This document shows, piece after piece, positions 46,827 to 59,703 of a stretch of 64,000 nt of DNA (position 1 is its first letter; each line of letters begins with the position of its first letter). The position numbers and the translations under genes were made by a program. Below the pieces are notes generated by a model. It ran no database searches. It saw nothing but the letters and a program-made list of their open reading frames with translations, and was not told where the DNA came from. Source of the stretch: Juglans regia (taxonomy: Eukaryota > Streptophyta > Magnoliopsida > Fagales > Juglandaceae); the NCBI RefSeq assembly GCF_001411555.2, contig NC_049909.1, positions 16,974,623 to 17,038,622 of the forward strand, read 5' to 3'.

Positions 46827-48521
46827 TTGAAAGGAAAATAAAAAATAAAAATAAAACAACAAATACCTATATATACGTAAACTTTGGTCGATCGTTATGT
46901 AAATGAATAGGGATTAGATGTGTTATGAATATATATATATATAAACGCAGTGCGTGCAGATTGAGGTTGGGTTTCTTTGATGATGAGAGAGAGAGAGGTT
47001 GAAAAGTTGGATTTGAATAGGATAAACCAACGGCTAGAGAGATAAAAAAACAAAAAACAATGAAATTTGTGGTTTGAGGGTTTAATTTGGTGGCAAAAGA
47101 GCCGTTGGTGTGAGGAAGAAGAATGTGTTGGTGTTAGGAATTGGATTATGACTTATGGAGCTCTGAATTTCACGCAATATGATTTGATGTGTTTGCGCGT
47201 GCGGAGCTTTAAAGAGCAGATTTGGACTCCAACTTTCGGGGGATGTTCCATCGGCTTTTACTTTTGAGAGGATGCGTCTTCCTTGTCCAACTTACTTATT
47301 TTCAACTCAATATCAAATCAAATGCCAAAATGCTTTATATTCCATCTCTTTTTGTATATATTTATTTTTTTATTTTTTTACAGCACTTCTAAAAATGAAT
47401 TTTACTACTCATCATTTTTATATATCACACTTATTTATTTTATTCTTCTTAAACTTAATGATTTTTCTCCGCTATACGCAGCTTCCTATACCCATACCGG
47501 ATGTTTATTGGTCTATTTTTTTTTTTTTTTAAAAAATTACCAACACATTAAAATAATTGATAATGCAATAGGAGAAAGCTGGGAGGTATACACTAAAATT
47601 TTAAACACGTGATTTGATGTAATATGTCAAAACTAATTTATAAGATAAAAAAATGATTTACAATATGACAGACTGCATTGAACCATGTCAGTCTATAAAC
47701 TTTCTTTGTGTACAATTTCTGTGTAGACCAATCATTTTTATAAATAAGTCTCATTACAATCAACACAAAGCATGAAAATAGAGGGAAAAAAAAAAACGAA
47801 CACGAGTAATGAACCAATATTCCCAGCTCATCTTTCCTTGACTCAGCCAAAAAATGGGCAATTTGCTATAGACCCGCAGGTGGATTAGGGGTGGAGTAGT
47901 GATTGGAAGCCACAGGGAGTAGAAGGGCTCTGAAGTTAAGACTATATTGACACTTTTTGGTGGAGCTATCCTGCATGTTCACTACCTCTAGATCCAAATT
48001 AGAGAAAACAAGAACATGGTTTGATAGTTAGAACACCCAAAACCGACATCAATAATAAGGCGGTATGGATTGTTCTTGTCCTGAAAACTGGAGGCTCCTG
48101 CTAATAAAAAAGGAAGCTAAAACTCCGGAATATATGGTGATAGAAGCCAAACATATTGAACTACTGCAAGACAATCGCGCCCAACTATATTACATGCAGC
48201 TATAAATCTCATAATCCTAGAAAAAGTTGGCATATTAAGTGCATAAACTCCAAATAGGAGAGAACACATGCAACTCAAAAGTAATATAAAAGCAATTTGT
48301 ACTGATGAGATCCTAAAAATCATGTGGAAAGGGGAAAAAAAAAAGGACTAGCTTAAAATGAAAGAACAAGTAACCCGCTTAGAGAACTTCAAATAGATCT
48401 CTCCCTCTATGCCTTCGGTAATTCGTTTTGTTAGCTTTTGGAATTCACCTCCTATCCACTATGCAGAACATATCCAAGTTAATAACCCAGCACGTTGTGA
48501 ACTGTTTAACAGGTAGCATCT
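46827..48521. other. right part of the spacer and AHL copy B 3' region
   Basis: The SAUR promoter probably lies at 46827-47050 (TATATATATAAA near 46930). A MITE-like AT-rich repeat (GATTTACAATATGACAGACT...CATGTCAGTCTATAAAC) is at 47604-47760. From 48163 the sequence is the right arm (3' UTR of AHL copy B). No other gene is seen. Confidence 0.5.
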
Positions 48522-51500
48522 TCACTGTTGTGTTTGGCCCGTCCATATTTGATACATCGGCTGCATGTTATGTAGCGGCTGACCAGCATGGGTGTAGAAT
48601 CCAGACTCTCTATTAATAGGGCTACCACCGTCATCTGATGAATCACTTGAGGCTCCTTGAGAGGAGGGGCTGGCTGCTGTGAGAGGTGCACCAAAGTCTA
48701 ACATTTGTTGTGCTGGCGCTGATGAAGGCCCAGATTTCAGGTTGTTTGAGTTCGGTTTTTTTCCATCCGCAATAAAGCTACCCACAATGACCTGGAAGTC
48801 ATTAGGTGAGATATATAAAAATGAAATGTATGTGTTTCATTATCAATTCTTCAGGTGGCTGGACACTTTGTGGAATCCATAGCAAAATGCATGTACAAGT
48901 ATATCCACTTCAAAACATCTTAGATGTGCAGAAGGTGAATATTTCACGATGGCTTCATAAATGATGCATGCATTTGAAAATAATTGAGAATTACCTGAAC
49001 TGGTGAAGCTGCAATTAGCATTCCTGCAACCCCTCCACCCAAAACTCGACCATCTGACCCTGCCAGGGACACACTCAAACCACCTGTTCTGCTACGATTG
49101 CCATTGTTTTCAGAAAGCAACAAGGAACCTGATAGAGAGATAATCTCAAATCGACCCTGCAAAGAAAATTGACCGTGAAGGATACAAGTTGTGAATAAGG
49201 GAACTAAAAATAAACCGTGAAAGAAAACCTATAGTCTAGCTTGTCAGCATATATTTCAAATTTTCATTAGCAGCTTCCAGTTCTTCAATGGCTTTTCCAT
49301 TATTTAAATACTGAAATCGCACGAAGCATTCAATAAAAACACTATATTTTTAACTTTTCATTAATAGAAGTGCAATGTTAAACCAAGACATTATCTAAAA
49401 TCATAGCAGCACAGTATCACATTATCCACCATTCTACTCCATAAAGTGCATCTTAATTTTATTTATGGGACACATAAAAAATAAAAAAAAAAAGAAAAAC
49501 TAACAGCAAGGGCAGCTATGTAAGTAATATTGGAGATCTTTCCAACTCTTGTGGGGGGGGGGGGGGGAAGAACACCCAAAAATCTCAAGCTACAAACTTT
49601 GACAGTAGAATCTAAGCATGTTCGAATGGAAAACTAATTTTTCCCTTTGGTTTGCATTCGGTTCCATTTTGCCATAAACAAGAAACAAAAAATGCAAAGT
49701 ATCATCTTAAGCAGAAGGCATTTCAGAGGACGTTTCACTATATTTCTAATGTACATGGATCAAATTGGAAGATAATACTCACCATCTTAATAAGGGAACT
49801 AATCTCACTTTGTACAGAAAACTTAGAATTGAGAGCCATCTTTAAGTATCCGATGAGGATTTCTCTCGATCTTTCCTTGTAAACATCGGTTTTCACTTAA
49901 AAAAGCTTGCATTGAAGATGGACAGCAATTTCAATTTTTTTGGGTTCCTTTAATGAAATTTTTATATAGCCTAAATTTGGGAAAGTTTTTTTACCTACTA
50001 TTTTTAACCCCTTACTTTCCTTTAGTATCACTTGTATAATAACTACAAAAGAGGTGAAGTATGCGTGCCTTGTCGTATACTTGTGTGGTGGCGCCGAGCT
50101 CCCCTCCACTTCCTTACTTCCATTTTGGAGACTTCCCAAATTCTATGCCCAGTTTCCAAAAGTTGTCTTGCTTAAAAAATTTGTTATATTACCCACACAT
50201 TTTACAAAAAGTAAATCAGACTGATATTAAAAGTTATGCCCCTATAATATATATATATTTTTTATCAATAGTTATGCCCCTATAATATATATTTAAGAAA
50301 CATAACTAAGTTTTTACATTTTCATTCACCAGCAATCATGTCATTCTAAATTAATATATCTATTATGGCATGGCGGCAGTACATTCTTATCATTTATAAT
50401 TGGAAACAATGAAATAAAACCACTTGCAACTTTTCAAGTTACAGTATTTCTCTATCATTAAGCTATTAAATTTTCATGCATTTTTCTCGTTATCTTCCAT
50501 CCACAAGATGAAATAATTGGATCAAGTGCAAACCAGGAACCGTTATTCTTGGGGATGTCACCCATCAATGTCATTCCAATCTCTTCTCATTGCTGATATG
50601 ACAAAATAGGCGTTCCTAAAGGGGCTTCATTTTGTTCTCCCTTCTCCCCCATGGTTTTCCAATGAAAAGAGAACAAGAAAAATGAAGCACAAACAATTAT
50701 TAGCTCCATTCATGTATCCTTGTATCTTATGGTCATGTGCAAGGGTTTTTTTATGCCACCAAAACTTAACTAGTGAATAGAGCTATAAGATTTTATGTTG
50801 CAGAATTGGGGTTGATCTATGACACGTGACATCATTTTTCTAGTATGGAAAGCAGTACATATGTGAAACCACTGCAGAATTGTTAAACAAACTATAACCC
50901 ACAGAGAGAGAGAGAGAGAGAGAGAGAGACGGAGAAGTGGGTTGCTCTAAGTGCAAGATCATATCACCATACATCGCCAAACTTCACTTTGATCAAGGAC
51001 CTCATCATGTAGCTCTCTTATCCAGTACAAATGTGCCACAAACATTGCTTGGTTGGTCAAAATTGAACTCTATAAAAGGTAGTCTTAGTCCAAGAAACAA
51101 CAACATAGTGCCAAGCACATCGAACCTAGTAAAACTACCTAAAAGATGCCTCTGCTTTTTCATTAGAGAAATTTCAATTACAATCTTCAAATCTGAAATG
51201 ACTATTAGTTTTTCAAATAAATCAATATACTATAAGAATCTTTTTTTGATAAGTCAATATACTAGAAGAATATTAGCATGTCCAGGACAATTTTGCTTTT
51301 ATTTTTTCCCTCTAATAACTTCTGCATGCCTATTTAGTAAAGGTAAATCATAAGAATTTTCAAAATTAAGACTTACAGGGCATATTTGCTAGCAGAGTTG
51401 TAGTCTTTCATACACCTCATGCTTGAATTAACATTGAAGTCTTAAAAAGTAGATTTTCTAGAGATAAGAGTTGAAAATAGCACAAGCTTGTTTACGAGGT

Positions 51501-54500
51501 ATCCTAAGTAAGCTAAGCCACGAATAAGCCATATACTTTGAGCCATACTATTTAAAATTCAAATAGAATGTTCTAAACACCAAAAGGAAACACCACTATC
51601 AATATTGATTGCCATTAGTTCTTACTGATAAACTTCAGCAGATATGAATTTTGGACATGTAGCTTCTGCAGAGGTGAACAAGACCTTTCACATTAATACT
51701 TGAATAGCATAAATTTCATTAGAGAAAGGGTGAGTATAAGTTTTCAGTAGAATGCAAGGATGGGATATATACACATTTACGTTGTTATTTATGTACTTCA
51801 TTTTCCGCATTAAATCTTCTTTAATTTAGGAACTTTCCATATTAGGGTACCCTACTGTAACACATGCATGTTCCCATATCAGTGTATATGTAACATAACC
51901 TCAAAATAATTATCTCAAATGATCTTATAAGAATTAAAGTTACCTCATATGTCACAGTACCACCAGACAATGCTGCTTGACGAAGGGTAACATTGCAGAT
52001 GGCACCACTTGCAGAAAGAATACAAACTGTGCGTGGCCCCTGCTGTGAAAATGCCATAATCTTGGATGCTATATCCTGAAAACCACGATACTAGAATAAT
52101 TAGGAGGTTGCTATGAATTATGCAAATAGCTCCCTTCTAAGATCCAGCTAAGAGTTGCAACTAATCATGCAACACAACAATTAACGTGCAAGACAATAGA
52201 AGTTAAAAGGTGGCTATAACTTCCCCAATATCACCAATGCTTCACTCAGAAGCTTAATGATGAACAAAACTAAACACACAAATTAATATCAAGACCTGCA
52301 TGAGCCAACAAACTGTTTATTTTCCTTATCATTAAAAAAGTTAATATCAAGAGCTATATTTTCAAAAGATTCTTTTGTTATATATAAATAAGTTCATGGT
52401 TTCAACATCTTACAAATTAAACATTAGTTACCAAAAGTAAGTCTTAAATAAAAGCAAAGCAACTATTTAATTCCATCAACTGCATCTAATAATCAATTAC
52501 ATTTGCAACTCCTTTAATGCAGGTAAGACAGCATCAAACTTATTCTATATTTCTATGAATTTGTATGCGTATTGAAAGGGAGAGCTAGATACCTTCTCTG
52601 CTTATTGTCTTAACACAACTAACGTCATTTGGTATTTCGTCACCTTAAGTGTCAACACCCAAGGTTCGAGATCAAATAGATTATGACTCAATTATTATAA
52701 CTACATTATGCATGAAAACATTCAACAAGCATCATAATGGGCATGGTAAATCACAAAGTTGATATTCTGGAAAAACATCACGACGACCCAAAAAAAGCAG
52801 CCAAAATAAAGACTTCCAAGGTAATCCCTCATCCTTTTAAAAGCAAAAGGAAGCAAGCTAAAAGATGTGCAAGTAGGAATTTGTTTTAATTATCAATCAA
52901 ACAGGATGGGAAAATGTGGACCATCTACTTCTTCACTGTGAGGTAGCCCAGGCTCTTGGGAACAATTTATTGGCAAAATGGGGCTAGCTTGGGTCATGCC
53001 AAGAAAGGCAGGGCAGTAGGCTTCCTTACATCCTGGAGACGTCTATATGACAAACCTCAAATCGCAGGGACATGGAAGATGGCTCCCATATGCTTACTAT
53101 TGCGCATTGAGAGGGAACGGAACAATAAAAGTTTTGAAGACTGCAAGCAGCACATGGATGAAATAAAAAACTATTTTTTTGATAGGTAAAAAAAACTTTT
53201 TCTTTAACACTTTGTTCTGTTGGGCTCATGCATACATTTTAGTGGACTTAAGGTACATGATTTCCTTGTATTGGCTTCTAATTCTAGCTAAGTGTTTATC
53301 TTATATACGACCTGCGTACTCAAGCTATGCCTTGCCTTTACCAATTAAATGATCGTTACTTATCAAACCAAAAATCACACATCAAACACAATGGGCTAAT
53401 AAAGGATTCATAAAGCCAATCTCCCATCTGGGGATTTAAGTTTTAGTTGAGTATAATTTTTTATAGGTAAAATAAAGTTTTATTAAACCAAGTAAATAGG
53501 GCATAGCCCAAGTACATGGGATGTATACAATTGAGAACACCTAATCACAAGTTAGGAGCTAGAAAGTGATACAAAAAAGTCATGAAGGCTGGCTCCATTG
53601 AATAGTTGGGTATAATTAAGCATGTAGGTGTTTGTGTACGCATTAAACAATAGTTGAAGGACCTTCATTTTACAAAAAAATTTCTTTTGTACTTCCATGG
53701 AAGCTAATAAACCATTTTGCACATTGAAATAGCATTAGAAACAAAAGCATCCGTTGTGTACTCTATTGCAATCAAAATGATTCCTCTTCGTTTTGGTGCA
53801 TCCAACTCTGTATATCACTTTCATGATGATTCCTTTACGTGTTATAGAGCCTTGAAAGAAAGGACTTGCATCTTCAAAAGCCACAAAAGATTTTAAAAAC
53901 TACCCAACTCTAGCATTTCGAGCTTTATGGTTGGGGGAAGCCTTTTCGGCTCACTAATATAATAATTACAGTTTCCTTTCAAACAATTAAAGCAATAAAC
54001 TAATTAAGGATAATTCTTTGGTGCTAGAAGTTGTCAATATATGCAACTAAACATAACAATAAAGCATTCATCTCACAAAAAAAATAATTTCCAGCCCAAC
54101 TAATAACATTTTCATTATAGAGCCGAAGACAAACTACAATATAACAGTCTCAACATTGCAATCAATTACTACAATAAAATTTACCTCGCCTGCATTCACC
54201 ATAATAACATGCGGAGTAAAACCGACACCGCCCGTTCCTGCAACACGAAATTAATCTTAACAAACACGAGCTACCTTTCCGAAAATGAACAACAATCAAA
54301 ACTGATCGATAATAAATTTTAGATTTTACCCAAAGCATCCAATTGCTTCTTCCCGGAGCCGGGCGGCCGACCCCGATGCTTCTTCAGGGGAGGCTCCGAG
54401 GACGGCATGGTGCTGCCGGAGTCCCCGTGATTTGCGACGAAAGAAGAGGAGATAGGCGTGGGAGCCAAGCCGAGCGCAATGTTGCCGTCAGGCGAGTACT

Positions 54501-54852
54501 TCCTCGGCCGGCCCCTTTTCTTCTTCGCCGCGGCGGAGGGGTTGTCAATGCTGAACCCTGACTGCCTCGAAGGCGGCGATCCATCGTACGGACTGGCGTT
54601 GTTGTTGTTATTGTTGTTGCTGCTGTTGAAAGAATCCAACGGCTTTGGCGAGACCGCGGAGTTGAAAGGGAAACGGGCCGCGGTAGGAGGAGGGATCATC
54701 GTGGGCCCACCGCCAGAACTGGTGTTGATCATAATAGGAACGTTGGAATTGTTGTTGGAGGTGGCAATGGTGTTGAGCATGGCGTACGACGTGGGGCCCA
54801 CCATCATGTTCAGTGGAGGACGGGGAGGAGGAGGAGCTTCCCGTGAATCCAT
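48522..54852 (-). CDS. AHL8: AHL protein, copy B (inverted duplicate)
   Basis: Five exons on the minus strand, 54852-54330, 54237-54185, 52075-51944, 49156-48995 and 48791-48522; 379 aa, all splice sites and frames intact. The layout is as in copy A: Asn/Ser-rich N-terminus, two AT-hooks (KKKRGRPRKY and KKHRGRPPG), PPC domain with GRFEII, Ser-rich tail ending WTGQTQQ. Differences are few: two extra Asn in the poly-Asn run, IMEFSQQ changed to IMAFSQQ, FLLSENGGS to LLLSENNGN, and loss of a Glu in the DSSDEDGG run. Exons stay open while introns diverge, so the copy looks functional. It faces copy A tail to tail across a 3.9-kb interval. Its promoter keeps only about 420 bp of left-arm-like sequence, so expression may differ. 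Confidence 0.92.
50902..50929. repeat. (GA)n microsatellite in AHL copy B intron 3
   Basis: About 13 GA units within a 700-bp intron segment (about 50880-51570) that copy A lacks. Confidence 0.9.
52860..53540 (+). mobile_element. LINE ORF2 C-terminal fragment and 3' tail in AHL copy B intron 2
   Basis: The plus strand reads ENVDHLLLHCEVAQALGNNL, then about 52990-53189 GRAVGFLTSWRRLYDKPQIA and WKMAPICLLLRIERERNNKS, the C-terminal region of plant LINE ORF2 upstream of the tail. It is antisense to the gene and homologous to 39120-40310 of the left arm. Confidence 0.75.
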
Positions 54853-56287
54853 TCAACAAGCTTTTTCTTTCTTGGGTTTTTCTTGACTTCTTGGGGTGTT
54901 TGGTTTGCGGGAAATTAGAGGAAAATGTAGCTAGATTGGATCAGTGGAGTAAATATTCTTCAAACCTACGTCGGCGAGAGAGAAAGAGGGAGGGGAGATG
55001 AAATTAATACAACTGGAAATCATAAAGCGAAGCCGTAAAATTTGTAGTTTATAGAGTTTATTTATAAAATAGGGTTTACATTTATAGGGGTTTTGTAATT
55101 TTAAGCTTTGGGTTAAATTCTAAAATATTTCTTAAATTAAAAATAAACTTATAATTATATCAATTTACTCCAATTAATCAGTATCATCAATTAATCAACT
55201 TCTTTCATCCGAATTTCCAAATGCATGTCCTTTTATCACGTGACACTATCTCTATGAGCAACGAATATGTGAGGGTATTTATTTTTTGAAAAATGATAAT
55301 ATGTTCTCTCATTTTGATTGATATTTAACTTTTTTTATTTAATAATTAAGTAAATAATTATTAATGTATTGATATATTTTTTTAATTTTTTAAAAATATT
55401 TAAAAAATATGAAAAATAAATTAAAAAAAAAAGAGGTGTGATTTGGCTTATGGGCACTCCCCACTACCCTTATTTTTTTACATGCCATATCAATTTTATA
55501 AAAGTAAACTAGAAATAAAAACCATACAAAAAACTATAATTACAAGTATTTGGTGCTGGTGGGTGGGTGGGAGGGGAGATATTGAGGTGGCTCTTTGCCT
55601 TCGCTATATGTTGGAGCTCTCGTAGGTGTAATCAGTCTAATTTGATTTGATTTTGGATAAAATTTAGAATTGAACCGGTATGTACTAATTTTATATTTTT
55701 AAAAATCGATTATGCATCGGTTACCCTCTTAAACCAATACTTTTGATTTTATCGGTTTTGGTCCGGTTTTAATAAAATACAAATTTGTAACAAAAATCTT
55801 TTTATAAAAAAAAATGCTTTAAAAAACCTATTTTATACTTTTATTCCAAAATTTGTTACTATTACAAAAATCCACTTTACTAAAAAAATCTGATTTACTC
55901 AAATCTATTTACTAAAAGCTAGTAATTGACACTATTTTAAATGAGATATATAAATTATATATGCAGAAACACTACTGTCATCTTTGCTGTATGGCTTGAA
56001 TTCAAATGGTCAAACGGGAAAGATTAATGGGCATTAATCTAGAAACTACTTAATTGTCTCTCTGTGTTTATAAACAAAAAATACTACTTAAAGTAATTAG
56101 AAAATGATATATATATTTGATAAAAGAACATAATTTTAAGTGAAGAACTAAAACTTGATGAGCGGTGATTTGATAAAGAATAATTTTATTTAAAGACTTT
56201 TATACTGCACATTCTTTATATAATATAATTTGATTTATAAAATTCAAATAATAATATAGTAAATGAGAATACAAATTATACTAGAAT
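54853..56287. other. AHL copy B promoter/leader and unrelated AT-rich DNA
   Basis: The part 54853-55275 matches the copy A leader and promoter in inverse. From about 55280 the sequence has no left-arm counterpart. It contains a CCGGT-rich palindromic stretch (GAACCGGTATG at 55674 and GGTCCGGTTTT at about 55760) that looks like MITE debris. No gene is seen. Confidence 0.45.
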
Positions 56288-57952
56288 TAGGGGTGGGCTC
56301 GGCCTTCGACAGAGTCAAAATGTCCACCTCCGACCTTTGACTCCGACTGGGGTCGAAGGTTAAAACCCCCTCCGACTCCAACTCCGATTGAAGTCGAAGT
56401 TCCACTCCGATCGAATGGGTTTTTTTAGGCCTAGTTGTCCTACTGAGAAAATGGGCTTCGATCGGCTCAATATCAACCCTTGTTTAATAATGTAAAAAAA
56501 AAAAATACTATAAAAAAATAAGTTAAAAAGCTAAAATTTAAATACAATAACTAAATCAAATTATAAATCGCAAACCAAAAATTTAAATTTAAAACTACAA
56601 ATCGCAATAAATTTAAGTTTACATCATCAAAATATTGAATGATGGCATAGATTTCATTTAAATATGAAATAACCACAATGCCCCACGTCAGTCTTGACAG
56701 TCCATGCATTTGAGTCGATGACTCGATAGTGATTTTCAATTTTCCTGCATGAAGTTTTAACTTTTATTGATCAGATGCACTATCTTTTTTATAATCATTT
56801 AACAATCTGTGTGATGTTCGCTCGAGCCACACTCGAGTGAAGGCTCGATCAAATAATCTGTGTGATGTCGCTCGAGCCACACTCGAGTGAAAGTCACCTG
56901 GAACAAAAAACTCGATTTTTACAAAACCTAAATCTCTCAATTCTTAAATTTAACAGCCTAAAAACCAAAATCATTGAAATGAAAACAACAAAGAAGTTGA
57001 AATGAACAACAAATCATACACATTTCACAAATGGAGTTACAAATCACATTTCATATTTTACAATTACTCGAAAAAATAACAAATTTATTAGAGTAGGAAG
57101 TTTTAAATCTTTCTTACAATTACTCCGGTGATAGCAGAGTCACAGATGGCAGCCTCAGGTGACGGTAGACGGCATTCGGAGCTCAACTGAATTGTGTGAA
57201 AGTGACTCACTAGGAACTGTTGTGTGATAGTGAGGGAGGAAGAATGAGGTCTTGCGTTTTGGACTTCATTCCTTCACAAAACAACATTGTTTCGCTTCAA
57301 CAAGATCTGTGAAACAACGTCGTTTCTCTTGAAGTGGAATAACATCGTTTTGATCATGTGTATTTTTTTAAAAATCCTCTACATTCTTTTTATATCTGTA
57401 GTTTTCTTATTCTAATTCTAAAGTAATAGCTAGCCATCTAGCCTTGCTTTCTTTCTTTATTTGATATATATGTATTGAAATGCTTTATTTAATAAATGAC
57501 CGTTAGATTTGACTTTTATTGCTCCCAACAAATTCTAATTACTTTAAAATCACATGATTATAAATTAAAATCAAAGCAGTGCCCAAAAAGGATACGATCT
57601 TTCTTTAATTTTGAGTGAATTGAAAAGGAAAAAATGGAAGATAGCAATAATTAGTTAAGACGGAGGAGGCTCTTACTATTACTCTGTTATAAGACTCTGA
57701 CTTCATTGTATTGAGTAGTATTATTGAGTTTATGATTTATTTTGTTATTATTTTATAATATAATTTATATATAATTTATTTATATATATCATTCTTAAAC
57801 GGTATACGAAACGGTATCGATATCGAAATATTTTGTTTCAGTGTCTTGACCGAAACGGTATTCAAAACTTTGCTCCGAACTCCAACTACTGGAGTCGAAG
57901 CCTCGTCGAAACTTGGATAGAATTTGGAGGTTGGAAATTTTGTCCACCCCTA
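56288..57952 (-). mobile_element. non-autonomous hAT element, 1665 bp, same family as 1-4374
   Basis: It starts TAGGGGTGGGCTCGG and ends TGTCCACCCCTA. The target duplication is ACTAGAAT (56280-56287) and ACTAGAAC (57953-57960), 7 of 8 matching. Subterminal CTCCGACTCC/GGAGTCGAAG motifs match those of the decayed hAT at 4145-4374. Internally, a GCTCGAGCCACACTCGAGTG unit is duplicated (56818-56892), echoing the CTCGAG-rich minisatellite, and an AACGTCGTTTCTC motif lies at about 57313. No transposase is present. The order suggests an internal deletion product in reverse orientation. Confidence 0.88.
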
Positions 57953-58201
57953 ACTAGAACTCAAATTACTACATATAAATAAATTCTAGGATAATCACTC
58001 CAGCTATTGAACTAAAAGTTTGACTCTTGACAATAGAACTCAATAGGACGAAGTAGATTGTAACTTCTAAAATGGACTCAAAAGAGAAGGTTTCACCTTC
58101 AACCCTCCTTTGTTGGAGGGTTGTTGGAGGAATTGTTGTTGTTTTTTTTTTTTATTATTATTATTTTTGTTTTTTATTGTGGTAAACCTAATTGATATCG
58201 T

Positions 58202-58380
58202 ATTTGGAAAAAGATGATCGACTGTGATGGATAATTACGGCCAACTCAACATAAAATTAAAGTTTTTTTTCCCATCCTCTATCGATTTTGGAAAAAAGAT
58301 GATCTGATGGTGATGGACAATAACGGCCAACACAACATAAAATTAAAGTTTTTTTTTTTTTTCTTCATCCTCTATCGATT
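58202..58380. repeat. two-copy tandem repeat, about 85-95 bp unit
   Basis: TTGGAAAAAGATGATC...GGCCAAC(T)CAACATAAAA and a following T run and CATCCTCTATCG occur twice in direct order. The poly-T run is longer in the second copy. Confidence 0.85.
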
Positions 58381-58524
58381 TTATATGTAAATGGTCAACT
58401 CAAGGGCTCGAACTTAATACTCCCCTCTCAAAATCACTGGATTTTTTTTATGGCTTCATGTCATCTTTGATAAGACGCTAAGACTTCGCGAATCTATGCG
58501 TTGTTGTTATATCGTAATTTTGAT

Positions 58525-58740
58525 AGATTTCAGTTTGGATTAGAATCTTACGTCAATTCATCTCATCTTATTATTATAATTTTTTTAAAATTTTCATATA
58601 AAATATAATAAATAATTTAACTTTTTTAAATTTTAAAATAATAATAATATTAAAAAATAATATTATAATAATATTTTATTATACTATTCACAAATAATCT
58701 CATCTTATATAAACCCATATCTAAATCCAAACTGGGGTGT
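58525..58740. repeat. AT-rich MITE-family copy
   Basis: It contains CAATTCATCTCATCTTATTA, the AT-rich core and ATAATCTCATCTTATATAAA near the right end, in the complement orientation of the 39538 copy. Confidence 0.55.
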
Positions 58741-59004
58741 TTACTATTAGTAAAACTTTTCAAGTAAAACCAGTGAGGTAGATGGCACAGTTGTTAATAC
58801 GGTTAAATTCCGGTAGAATTTATTTAGTCCTTGTGATTTTAAGTTCGATCATTTTAATAAATCCATTACCCTCCCATCAATCGCATTAATCAAGCCCATG
58901 CCACATGGTTCCTAAGTCAAGTCAACACCAATAGGATATCCACACGTGTCAACATCCCATTAGAGATGACTTGGTGTAAGAGTAAGGTGTAATGGATGCC
59001 ATTA

Positions 59005-59580
59005 GAGCACTCTCATGGAATGGCTAAATTAAAGTACATTTTTTATGAATGTAAGATGAATTTAACTTTTAGCTATTCCATTTTTATAAATCTCCATATT
59101 GGAATAGCCATTTTTTCATTATATGACAATAAAATAATATAAGATAAATTTAATTTTGACTATTCACATCAAATTTCCAAATTGAATTATCCATTTATTC
59201 ATTATATAGTAATGAGTAATTAATAATTTTGAAAATTTTTTAATTTTTTTAATTATAAATTTATTTTATTTTATCATATTTTACTATTTATAATATTATA
59301 TATTAATTTGTAATTGTATTCTAATTATATTTTTTCAATTGTCATTTAAAATAGAGAGATAAATAATTAATATTAAAAGGAGAGATAAATAAATAATATA
59401 AAAAAGATTTGATGAATGAATAGTGTGTTCCAAATTTAGAAATTAGTTTGGATATTACTGTAGCTATATTCCAAATATTCCAAATATTTGGAATATAGCT
59501 AATTCAATGTGAGCAATTTATTGACCTAATAGCTAAATTCTCATTGGATTTAGCTTTTAGCTAATCCAATGAGAATGCTC
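59005..59580. mobile_element. PIF/Harbinger-like MITE, 576 bp
   Basis: Terminal inverted repeats GAGCACTCTCATGGAATGGC (left) and, complemented, GAGCATTCTCATTGGATTAG (right) are bounded by a 3-bp target duplication TTA (59002-59004 and 59581-59583). The left arm (AP2M intron 12, around 35667) shows the empty site with a single TAA on the other strand. The interior is AT-rich with no coding sequence. Superfamily is inferred from the 3-bp TTA duplication. Confidence 0.85.
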
Positions 59581-59703
59581 TTAGTAGGTCTAACAGGAGA
59601 GTGATCACAAGAATTAAAATGATCAAACTTGAAAACTGTTGGGAGCAAAAAAGTTCAAAAATTGAGCACACAGAAGACCATACTGAGAAATTATAAAAGT
59701 TAC

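Noticed and set aside
48522..54852. AHL copy B as a retrogene or pseudogene
   Set aside because: All four introns are kept at the same positions and all exons are open with correct phases.
54458..54886. 142-codon plus-strand open frame opposite AHL copy B exon 1
   Set aside because: It is the antisense shadow of a GC-rich coding exon; the same shadow appears opposite copy A.
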